From Alphaproteobacteria bacterium UBA7371 (GTDB lineage: Bacteria; Pseudomonadota; Alphaproteobacteria; UBA8317): a stretch of DNA of 14,881 bases. The stretch spans positions 1,057 to 15,937 of the forward strand of contig DKOD01000144.1 of assembly GCA_002469865.1 (NCBI GenBank), read 5' to 3'. Positions within the stretch are counted from its first letter, which is position 1. Each line of letters begins with the position of its first letter. Below, piece after piece: positions 5,980-12,690 of this stretch. A program made the translations under genes and the position numbers. The notes under the pieces were generated by a model. That model searched no databases, had not been told where the DNA came from, and saw only the letters and a list, made by a program, of their open reading frames with translations.

Positions 5980-8618
5980 GCATTTCGCGTTTTATCAATA
6001 TTGGCGAACGTACCAATGTGGCTGGGTCGGCAAAATTCAAAAAGCTGATCTTGGAAGGCGACTTCCCCACGGCCGTTGAAGTGGCCAGGCAACAGGTGGA
6101 AGCTGGGGCCCAAATGATTGATATCAACATGGATGACGCCATGCTTGATGCCGAACAGGCCATGGCCACCTATTTGAATTTGCTCGCCACCGAGCCGGAT
6201 ATTGCCCGGGTTCCTTTTGTGATCGATTCCTCCAAATGGAGCGTGATCGAGGCCGGGCTAAAAACCGTGCAGGGCAAGTCCGTGGTGAATTCCATTTCGC
6301 TGAAAGAGGGCGAGACGGCTTTTAAAGAACAGGCACGCATCCTGAGGCGTTTTGGGGCGGCCGCCGTGGTCATGGGCTTTGACGAAACCGGTCAAGCCGA
6401 GACTGCTGAGCACAAACATGACATCGCCGCCAGGGCTTATCACCTCTTGGTGGCCGATGGCTTTAACCCCGCAGACATTATTTTTGATCCCAATATCTTT
6501 GCCGTGGGCACAGGGATCGAAGACCATGACAATTACGCCGTGGATTTCTTGGAAGCCTGCCGGCTTATTAAGGCCAAGCTTCCCCATGCGCGGATTTCTG
6601 GGGGGGTCTCCAATGTGAGTTTTTCCTTTCGTGGAAACAACGCCGTGCGCGAGTCCATCCATGCTGTCTTTTTGTTCCATGCCATTAAGGCAGGCATGGA
6701 CATGGCCATTGTTAATGCAGGTGCCATGCCCGTTTATGAGGATATCGACGCAGACCTGCGTGCCCGTATTGAAGACCTGCTGCTCAACCGCCGGGATGAC
6801 GCCACAGAACGCATGCTCGAGGTTGCAGAAAAACATAAAGGTGGTGCATCGGCGGCCAAAAAGGCCGACCTCACATGGCGCAAACAAGACGTGGAAGGGC
6901 GCCTGACCCATGCGCTTGTCCATGGCCTTACCGACTTCATTGATGCAGATACCGAGGAGGCAAGACTTGCGGCAGATAAGCCCCTGGAGGTGATTGAAGG
7001 CCCTCTCATGAATGGCATGAATGTGGTTGGTGACCTTTTTGCCGAAGGCAAAATGTTCCTTCCCCAGGTCGTCAAATCTGCCCGGGTCATGAAGCAAGCC
7101 GTCGCCCATCTTCTGCCCTTCATTGAAGAAGAAAAACGTGACAGCGGAACATCCACGAGAAAAGGCCGTGTGCTGATGGCCACGGTGAAAGGCGATGTCC
7201 ATGACATTGGCAAAAATATCGTTGGGGTGGTTCTTCAATGTAATGACTTTGAAGTCATTGACCTTGGCGTCATGGTGCCGGCAGCCAAAATCCTTGATGA
7301 AGCGCGCAAGCATGATGTTGACATGATTGGCTTGTCAGGCTTGATCACACCTTCTTTGGAGGAAATGACCCATATCGCCCGGGAAATGAAACGCGAAGGC
7401 TTTGACATCCCGCTTTTGATTGGCGGGGCCACCACGTCAAAAATTCACACCGCGGTAAAAATTGCCACCGAATATGATGGTGGTGTGGTGCATGTCACCG
7501 ATGCAAGCCGGGCCGTGGGGGTTTGTGGCCAATTGGGTTCGGCACAACTTCGCCAAGATTACATTGCCAACATTGCGGCAGAATATGCCGACATGCGCGC
7601 CAAACGTGATGAGGGCGCCCAGCGTCAATTGGCTTCTTATGACGAGGCGCGCGACAACCGCCTGCAAATCGACTGGGACAAAAGCAAGATTAACCAACCA
7701 AACTTCACCGGTGTGCGCTGGTTTGACAAATATTCCTTGGATCGTTTGGCAGACCGCATTGACTGGACACCATTTTTTCGGACCTGGGAATTGCATGGCA
7801 CCTACCCCAGCATTTTGTCTGACAAGCTTGTGGGGGAAGTAGCCCAAAGCCTCTTTGATGATGCCCAGAAGATGTTGGCACAGATTGTTGTTGAACAATG
7901 GTTTCAGCCATCGGGTGCCATTGGGTTTTTCCCAGCCCACAGCAATGGTGAAGACATTATCCTGAGCCACCCTGACACGGGCGAGAACCTCAGCATGATT
8001 CCTTGCCTGCGCCAACAAATGCAGCGCAAGCAGGACCGGCCCAACCTGTCACTGGCCGATTTCGTGGCGCCGGAAGGATATGGCGATCATGTTGGATGCT
8101 TTGCCGTCACCGCAGGCCCCCAAGTGGAGGTGCGGGCGCGCCGATTCCGGGAAGCTGGGGATGATTACCGGGCCATCATGACCCAAGCCCTAGGCGACCG
8201 CTTGGCAGAAGCCTTTGCTGAAGCCATGCATGAGGATGTGCGCAGAGAATATTGGGGTTATTCGGTTGATGAGGACTTAGATAATGAAGCGCTCATTGCC
8301 GAAAAATACCAGGGAATTCGGCCTGCACCTGGCTATCCAGCCTGCCCAGATCATGACGGCAAAACACTTATTTTTAGGCTGTTAAAAGCCCGGGAACGTT
8401 TGGGCATGGACCTTACTGAATCGCTTGCCATGACACCCGCATCATCGGTTGCCGGCTTTTATTTTGCCCATGAGCAGGCACGGTATTTCGGGGTGGGACG
8501 TATTGGTGAAGACCAAGTCAATTCCTATGCCGCCCGAACTGGGGAGCCTGTATCGATCATTGAGTCCCGTCTGCGTTCGGGGCTTGCCTATTCCAACAAC
8601 CATCAACAATCCGCATAA
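5976..8618 (+). CDS. metH: Methionine synthase, folate, cobalamin and reactivation part (split MetH, subunit 2)
   Basis: This 880-residue protein supplies the rest of cobalamin-dependent methionine synthase. Residues about 1-280 are the pterin-binding barrel (NIGERTNVAGSAKFKKLI at 8-25, FVIDSSKW at 81-88, SGGVSNVSFSFRGNNAVRE at 208-226). The cap of the cobalamin module lies at about 300-390. The B12-binding domain at about 395-525 has the lower-ligand motif GDVHDIGKN with Asp407, His409 and Gly412, then GLSGL and LIGGATTSK. The C-terminal AdoMet reactivation domain has FFRTWELHGTYPSIL (600-614) and RPAPGYPACPDH (782-793). With subunit 1 the total is 1230 residues, almost the same as one-piece E. 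coli MetH (1227), so the pair looks complete. GAGG at 5965-5968 is 7 bases before the ATG, which overlaps the previous stop as ATGA. Confidence 0.97.
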   Translation: MSISRFINIGERTNVAGSAKFKKLILEGDFPTAVEVARQQVEAGAQMIDINMDDAMLDAEQAMATYLNLLATEPDIARVPFVIDSSKWSVIEAGLKTVQGKSVVNSISLKEGETAFKEQARILRRFGAAAVVMGFDETGQAETAEHKHDIAARAYHLLVADGFNPADIIFDPNIFAVGTGIEDHDNYAVDFLEACRLIKAKLPHARISGGVSNVSFSFRGNNAVRESIHAVFLFHAIKAGMDMAIVNAGAMPVYEDIDADLRARIEDLLLNRRDDATERMLEVAEKHKGGASAAKKADLTWRKQDVEGRLTHALVHGLTDFIDADTEEARLAADKPLEVIEGPLMNGMNVVGDLFAEGKMFLPQVVKSARVMKQAVAHLLPFIEEEKRDSGTSTRKGRVLMATVKGDVHDIGKNIVGVVLQCNDFEVIDLGVMVPAAKILDEARKHDVDMIGLSGLITPSLEEMTHIAREMKREGFDIPLLIGGATTSKIHTAVKIATEYDGGVVHVTDASRAVGVCGQLGSAQLRQDYIANIAAEYADMRAKRDEGAQRQLASYDEARDNRLQIDWDKSKINQPNFTGVRWFDKYSLDRLADRIDWTPFFRTWELHGTYPSILSDKLVGEVAQSLFDDAQKMLAQIVVEQWFQPSGAIGFFPAHSNGEDIILSHPDTGENLSMIPCLRQQMQRKQDRPNLSLADFVAPEGYGDHVGCFAVTAGPQVEVRARRFREAGDDYRAIMTQALGDRLAEAFAEAMHEDVRREYWGYSVDEDLDNEALIAEKYQGIRPAPGYPACPDHDGKTLIFRLLKARERLGMDLTESLAMTPASSVAGFYFAHEQARYFGVGRIGEDQVNSYAARTGEPVSIIESRLRSGLAYSNNHQQSA

Positions 8619-8626
8619 CCAACCCC

Positions 8627-8632
8627 AAGGAG
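8627..8632 (+). promoter_or_regulatory. Ribosome binding site of metK
   Basis: AAGGAG, 6 bases before the ATG at 8639, is one of the strongest sites in the window. It lets metK be translated independently of the four tightly coupled genes upstream, from which it is separated by 20 bases. Confidence 0.8.
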
Positions 8633-8638
8633 TCACCC

Positions 8639-9799
8639 ATGCAAGACCAACCAAATTATATGTTCACGTCGGAATCGGTCTCTGAGGGCCACCCCGACAA
8701 AATTGCCGACCAAATCTCTGATGCCGTGCTCGATCTTTATCTTTCTAAAGATCCTCTTGCCCGGGTGGCTTGCGAAACGCTGGTAACCACCAACCGAATT
8801 GTGCTTGCCGGCGAGGTGAAAACCCGTCCCGACGTGGTGATTAAAGCCGATGAGGTGGCCCATGCTGCCATCGGCGTTGCGGAAAAAATTGGTTATGACC
8901 AACTTGGTTTTTCCTTCCGCAACCTGGCACTCGACAACCACCTGCACCGGCAATCGGAAGATATCGCCCAGGGCGTTGACCGCGATGGCGCAGGCGACCA
9001 AGGCATCATGTTTGGCTTTGCCTGTGACGAAACCGAAGAATTGATGCCCGCTGCCATCCATTATTCCCACCGTCTGTTGGAAAGCCTTGCAGATGCCCGC
9101 CATCAAGGCCGCGCCTATTTGCTTGGCCCAGATGCAAAAAGCCAATTGACCCTAATTTTTGAAGATGGCCGGCCAATTGGCTGTGACACTGTTCTTGTGT
9201 CCCACCAACATAAGGCCGAAGCAACCCAGGATGAGGTGCGCGAAATCGTACGGGAACATGCCCTCAAGGTGCTGCCCGATGGCTGGATGTGCGAAGAGGA
9301 CAAATTTTACATCAACCCCACGGGAAAGTTCGAAATCGGAGGCCCACATGGTGATGCTGGCCTCACCGGGCGTAAGATCATTGTGGACACCTATGGCGGT
9401 GCCGCATGTCATGGTGGTGGGGCTTTCTCCGGCAAAGACCCCACAAAAGTAGACCGCTCAGCCGCCTATGCCGCCCGTTATTTGGCCAAAAATGTTGTCG
9501 CAGCCGGCCTTGCCAAACGCTGCACCATTCAGCTTTCCTATGCCATTGGCGTGGCCAAGCCACTTTCCATCTTTGTGGATTTCCACGGCACTGGCTCGGT
9601 TGATCCGAGCAAGACAGGCCAGATTCTGATGGAGGTCATGGACCTTTCTCCAAAAGGCATCCGCGAAACCCTTGGCCTTAACAAACCAATTTATCAGCCA
9701 ACCGCTGCCTATGGCCATTTTGGCCGCAAACCAACCCAAGATGGCGGGTTCTCCTGGGAACGGCTCGACCTGGTTGCGCAGCTCAAATCCTCATTTTGA
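8639..9799 (+). CDS. metK: S-adenosylmethionine synthetase
   Basis: This cytoplasmic enzyme makes SAM from methionine and ATP. At 386 residues it is the usual length. Family motifs in order: FTSESVSEGHPDKIADQISD near the N-terminus with the ATP-site histidine, the loop GAGDQGIMFG (about 119-128), the metal- and phosphate-binding segment GGGAFSGKDPTKVDRSAAY (about 259-277), and LSYAIGVAKPLSI (about 299-311). It closes the methionine-cycle operon and uses the methionine made by the MetH pair. SAM is the likely precursor of the ligand sensed by the first gene product, so the operon probably forms a feedback loop (inferred). Its last 9 bases overlap the end of the PPTase gene on the other strand. 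No riboswitch fits in the 20-base gap upstream. Confidence 0.98.
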   Translation: MQDQPNYMFTSESVSEGHPDKIADQISDAVLDLYLSKDPLARVACETLVTTNRIVLAGEVKTRPDVVIKADEVAHAAIGVAEKIGYDQLGFSFRNLALDNHLHRQSEDIAQGVDRDGAGDQGIMFGFACDETEELMPAAIHYSHRLLESLADARHQGRAYLLGPDAKSQLTLIFEDGRPIGCDTVLVSHQHKAEATQDEVREIVREHALKVLPDGWMCEEDKFYINPTGKFEIGGPHGDAGLTGRKIIVDTYGGAACHGGGAFSGKDPTKVDRSAAYAARYLAKNVVAAGLAKRCTIQLSYAIGVAKPLSIFVDFHGTGSVDPSKTGQILMEVMDLSPKGIRETLGLNKPIYQPTAAYGHFGRKPTQDGGFSWERLDLVAQLKSSF

Positions 9800-10339
9800 A
9801 TGAACCACCATCATGGCCTGGCGGCCCCGCCAGGCCACCCCCATGAGGTAGGGGCCCATGACCATGGATTGATAGCTGGCTTTTCCATCTGCCAAATCCT
9901 CCAAGGGCTCATATTCATGCAGATTGCCTGCCAGACCCGTGCCTTTAGCTTTCACCATCGCCTCACGGCGTACCCATTGGGCAAGGGCAGATGCCCGACG
10001 ATCCTCTCCAGTCAAAAGGGCAAGGCTTGCTTGTTCGCCAGGCGACCAATAGCGGCCCACCAACTTATCAACCGGAAAGCTTCGGTCCAGCCTCTCCAAA
10101 TCAATGCCAATTTGCCTATGGGTGGATAAGGCAATCACCTCCATCGCGTCGGTATGGGCAATGCTGAGGCCGATTTGCGTGGCCCCCAAAAATAATTGGG
10201 GGGCAGCCTGATCATGCCGGGCATAGCGCATGGGGCCCAATTCTGGGTAATATTGGGAAACAAGTGCTGCCAGCCTGGAGGTTCTATCTTCAGCCTTTGC
10301 TGCTGGCCCAGCAATAATGATATGGGGGAGGCTTTCCAA
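9791..10339 (-). CDS. Short Sfp-type 4'-phosphopantetheinyl transferase superfamily protein
   Basis: Enzymes of this family move 4'-phosphopantetheine from CoA to a serine of acyl or peptidyl carrier proteins. Two diagnostic motifs are present: IGIDLERL with magnesium-binding Asp80 and Glu82, and WVRREAMVKAKGTGL with Trp122, Glu126 and Lys130 (numbered from the TTG start). GLSIAHTD (about 57-64) matches the usual SLSHS-like stretch. The frame is open to an ATG at 10462, but the part beyond 10339 is antisense to the dehydratase gene and does not look like this family, so TTG at 10337-10339 is chosen (182 residues). An ATG at 10417 with a GAGG upstream is the alternative. Compared with Sfp (about 220) the N-terminal half is short. 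No carrier-protein or polyketide genes are nearby, so the target is unknown. The gene overlaps metK by 9 bases tail to tail and abuts the dehydratase head to head. Confidence 0.82.
   Translation of the reverse strand: MESLPHIIIAGPAAKAEDRTSRLAALVSQYYPELGPMRYARHDQAAPQLFLGATQIGLSIAHTDAMEVIALSTHRQIGIDLERLDRSFPVDKLVGRYWSPGEQASLALLTGEDRRASALAQWVRREAMVKAKGTGLAGNLHEYEPLEDLADGKASYQSMVMGPYLMGVAWRGRQAMMVVHSK
9814..9837. other. GC-rich hairpin just after metK
   Basis: TGGCCTGGCG and CGCCAGGCCA form a perfect 10-bp stem with a four-base loop, beginning 15 bases after the metK stop. TCATGG (9811-9816) and CCATGA (9841-9846) add a second inverted match around it. There is no T tail on either strand, so this is not a standard terminator. 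It may protect or define the 3' end of the metK transcript, but it also lies in PPTase coding sequence and could be partly coincidental. Confidence 0.4.
10324..10331 (+). promoter_or_regulatory. Ribosome binding site that sets the dehydratase start
   Basis: GGGGGAGG ends 8 bases before the ATG at 10340. It shows that translation starts there and not at 10196, although the frame is open that far upstream. Confidence 0.75.
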
Positions 10340-11329
10340 ATGACAGATCCATTGGCTGCTAATAAGACGCCCACAAGAAGTGATGTGTTGGCAGCCTACA
10401 GCCTTATCCGCCCCCATGTCACCCTCACACCCCTGTTGGACCGGGTGAACATCAAGACCCAAGCAGGCACAAAATTATCCATCAAAGCCGAATCCCTTCA
10501 AGAAACAGGATCCTTCAAATTCCGCGGGGCCCTACATGCCTGCATGCTGGTGGCCAAGGAAGGTGCGCGTCATGTGTTGGCGTATTCCTCAGGCAACCAT
10601 GCCCAAGGCATCGCACGGGCGGCCAAAATGCTGGGGATGGAAGCCACAATCATCATGCCCCATGACGCCCCAACGATCAAAATGGATCGCGTGCGCCGGG
10701 ATGGTGCGGATATTTTTACCTATTTGCGCGGACAGGAATCGCGGGAAGAATTGGGCGAACGGCTTCAACAAGAAAAAGAGGCTTTTCTTATTAAACCCTA
10801 TGATGATGCCCGGGTGATCGCTGGCCAGGGAAGCTTGGGTTTGGAGTTGCTTCAACAGCTTAACGAGCCCCATGATGTTATTGTCTGTTGCGGTGGTGGG
10901 GGGCTTTCCTCGGGCATTGCGCTCGCCTTTGATGGCGGGCCGCATCGGCTTTTTGTGGCCGAACCAGCTGGCTTTGATGATTGGGGGCGCTCACTTGATA
11001 AGGGCCAGCGTCTTTCCAATGACCGGGCAACAGGATCCATTTGCGATGCCATTTTAACCCCAACACCCGGCGAAATCACCTTCGACATCTTAAAATCGCG
11101 CCTTGCGGGCCATTTTGCAGCCGATGATCGGCAGGTCATGATGGCCATGAAATCTGCTTGGGAAGAGGCAAAAATCACCGCGGAACCGGGTGGTGCGGTG
11201 GCCCTGGCCGCGGCCTTGTTTCATTACCAGGGCGATCGCCCGGTTTGTGCGGTGGTCACCGGTGGAAATGCCGACCCACAAATTTTTGCCAAGGCCCTTG
11301 CACAAGACTACCCTTTTGGAACTGGCTAG
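10340..11329 (+). CDS. Threonine/serine dehydratase-like PLP enzyme (fold type II)
   Basis: This 329-residue PLP enzyme resembles threonine dehydratases and serine racemases, which eliminate water and ammonia from threonine or serine, or racemise serine. Lys60 in ETGSFKFRGA is the PLP lysine, SSGNHAQG (83-90) the substrate and cofactor loop, CGGGGLSSG (184-192) the phosphate-binding glycine loop, and AEPGGAVALAA (281-291) and VTGGNAD (306-312) the late conserved segments. There is no C-terminal ACT regulatory domain, so it resembles the catabolic or racemase-like short forms more than biosynthetic IlvA. The Ser-Ser-Gly start of the loop is found in both groups, so the reaction cannot be fixed from sequence. 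Its start abuts the PPTase start, and its stop shares CTAG with the smpB stop. Its promoter must lie in PPTase coding sequence unless it is read through from the metK operon. Confidence 0.88.
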   Translation: MTDPLAANKTPTRSDVLAAYSLIRPHVTLTPLLDRVNIKTQAGTKLSIKAESLQETGSFKFRGALHACMLVAKEGARHVLAYSSGNHAQGIARAAKMLGMEATIIMPHDAPTIKMDRVRRDGADIFTYLRGQESREELGERLQQEKEAFLIKPYDDARVIAGQGSLGLELLQQLNEPHDVIVCCGGGGLSSGIALAFDGGPHRLFVAEPAGFDDWGRSLDKGQRLSNDRATGSICDAILTPTPGEITFDILKSRLAGHFAADDRQVMMAMKSAWEEAKITAEPGGAVALAAALFHYQGDRPVCAVVTGGNADPQIFAKALAQDYPFGTG

Positions 11330-11796
11330 TAATTCTGGCGCATAAGCCGCTGCTTTTGGCGGTCCCAATCACGTTGTTTATCGGCCTCACGCTTATCATG
11401 GGCCTTTTTGCCCCGGGCGATGCCCAACAAAAGTTTTGCCCGCCCACGTTGGTCAAAATATAATTTCAGGGGCACCAGCGTCATGCCCTCACGTTTGACC
11501 ACGCCTTGAAGCTTGTCGATTTCCCGGCGGTGGACCAGCAATTTGCGTTTGCGCCGGGGCTCATGATTATAGCGGTTGCCCTGTTCATATTCGGGAATAT
11601 GGGCATTGATCAGCCACATCTCGCCATTTTCTGGGCTGGCATAGCTTTCTTGAATATTGGCGCGGCCGGTACGTAGGCTTTTGACCTCAGTGCCCGTCAG
11701 CATCAACCCAGCCTCAATGGTATCCTCCACGATATATTCGTGGCGGGCCTTGCGGTTCTCCGCAACAACCTTGCCATGTTCATCATGCTTGGCCAT
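11326..11796 (-). CDS. smpB: SsrA-binding protein
   Basis: SmpB binds tmRNA and brings it to stalled ribosomes for trans-translation. The 156-residue protein begins with NRKARHEYIVEDTIEAGL, followed by LTGTEVKSLRTGRANI (33-48), and has the usual basic C-terminal tail HDKREADKQRDWDR. Length and sequence are normal for the family. It follows dapA on the same strand with a 12-base gap, an arrangement common in alphaproteobacteria. No ribosome binding site is visible in that AT-rich gap, so its translation may depend on dapA. The ssrA (tmRNA) gene itself is not in the window. Confidence 0.97.
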   Translation of the reverse strand: MAKHDEHGKVVAENRKARHEYIVEDTIEAGLMLTGTEVKSLRTGRANIQESYASPENGEMWLINAHIPEYEQGNRYNHEPRRKRKLLVHRREIDKLQGVVKREGMTLVPLKLYFDQRGRAKLLLGIARGKKAHDKREADKQRDWDRQKQRLMRQNY

Positions 11797-11808
11797 CTGA
11801 TTTAAATA

Positions 11809-12690
11809 TTAGACCCCCGCATGGGCGAGGGCAGCATCAACACGCGCCGCCACTTCGTCGGTAACCGGCACCAAGGGCAGGCGCAACTCATTGCCCAACA
11901 GCCCCATGTTGGCCAGTGCATATTTGGCAGGCGCCGGGCTTGGATAGGCAAACATCGCTTCATGAAGCGGCATCAGTCGGTCTTGGAGGGTGAGCGCAGT
12001 GGCATAGTCACCCGACAGACAGGCCTCTTGAAATTGGGCACATAAAGCTGGGGCCACATTGGCGGTCACGGAGATGCAACCAAGCGAGCCCATGGCCATG
12101 GCGCCAAGGGCCGTGCCATCTTCCCCGCTTAGCTGCACGAAATCTTCCCCACATGCCAAACGTTGTTGGGCGACGCGCTCCAGATTGGCGGTTGCATCTT
12201 TCACGCCGACAATGTTGGAAATCTTAGAAAGACGCGCCATGGTTGCAACAGACATGTCCACCACCGAGCGGCCCGGAATGTTGTAAATATAAATGGGCAG
12301 GCTCGTGGCCTCGGCCACGGCCTTAAAATGGGCATGCAGACCTTCTTGGCTTGGCTTGTTGTAATAGGGCGTCACGACCAGGGCAGCATCTGCCCCCACT
12401 GATTCGGCATGGCGGACGAAGCGAATGGCCTCGGCTGTGGCATTGGATCCAGCCCCCGCCATCACCGGAATACGGCCTGCGGCCACGGCCACGGTGACCG
12501 CGACAACTTTTTCATGTTCCTCATGGGTTAACGTGGGCGACTCGCCTGTGGTACCTACTGGCACAAGGCCGTGGGTCCCTTGCGCGACATGCCAATCCAC
12601 GAGCTTTTCGAGTGCAGCATAATCAACTTCACCATCTGCCAATGGTGTGACGAGGGCCACAATGGAACCGCGAAAGCTTTTCTCAGACAT
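11809..12690 (-). CDS. dapA: 4-hydroxy-tetrahydrodipicolinate synthase
   Basis: DapA condenses pyruvate with aspartate semialdehyde, the first committed step to diaminopimelate and lysine, and so feeds peptidoglycan synthesis. At 293 residues it has the usual length. Visible active-site parts are GTTGESPTL (Thr47-Thr48), TPYYNKP (Tyr110), YNIPGR (Tyr136, Arg141) and the Schiff-base lysine Lys164 in GVKDAT. The N-terminus FRGSIVALVTPL is typical. AAGAGG at 12697-12702, 6 bases before the ATG, supports this start. It forms a unit with smpB downstream and diverges from slt, with which it shares the bases CATG at the two start codons. Confidence 0.97.
   Translation of the reverse strand: MSEKSFRGSIVALVTPLADGEVDYAALEKLVDWHVAQGTHGLVPVGTTGESPTLTHEEHEKVVAVTVAVAAGRIPVMAGAGSNATAEAIRFVRHAESVGADAALVVTPYYNKPSQEGLHAHFKAVAEATSLPIYIYNIPGRSVVDMSVATMARLSKISNIVGVKDATANLERVAQQRLACGEDFVQLSGEDGTALGAMAMGSLGCISVTANVAPALCAQFQEACLSGDYATALTLQDRLMPLHEAMFAYPSPAPAKYALANMGLLGNELRLPLVPVTDEVAARVDAALAHAGV

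Noticed and set aside
6258..7313. A 351-codon open frame on the minus strand opposite metH part 2
   Set aside because: It lies wholly inside a well-supported gene, has no recognisable domain, and its composition is that of antisense sequence. Several other long antisense frames (7437-8018, 8633-9145, 4436-4861) were rejected for the same reason.
8619..8638. SAM riboswitch before metK or before the operon
   Set aside because: The gap before metK is 20 bases and is filled by a ribosome binding site. The regulator transcript appears leaderless, so neither place has room for any known SAM riboswitch.
10196..10339. N-terminal extension of the dehydratase from an ATG at 10196
   Set aside because: The 48 extra residues do not resemble the family, the segment is well-supported PPTase coding sequence on the other strand, and a strong ribosome binding site points to 10340.
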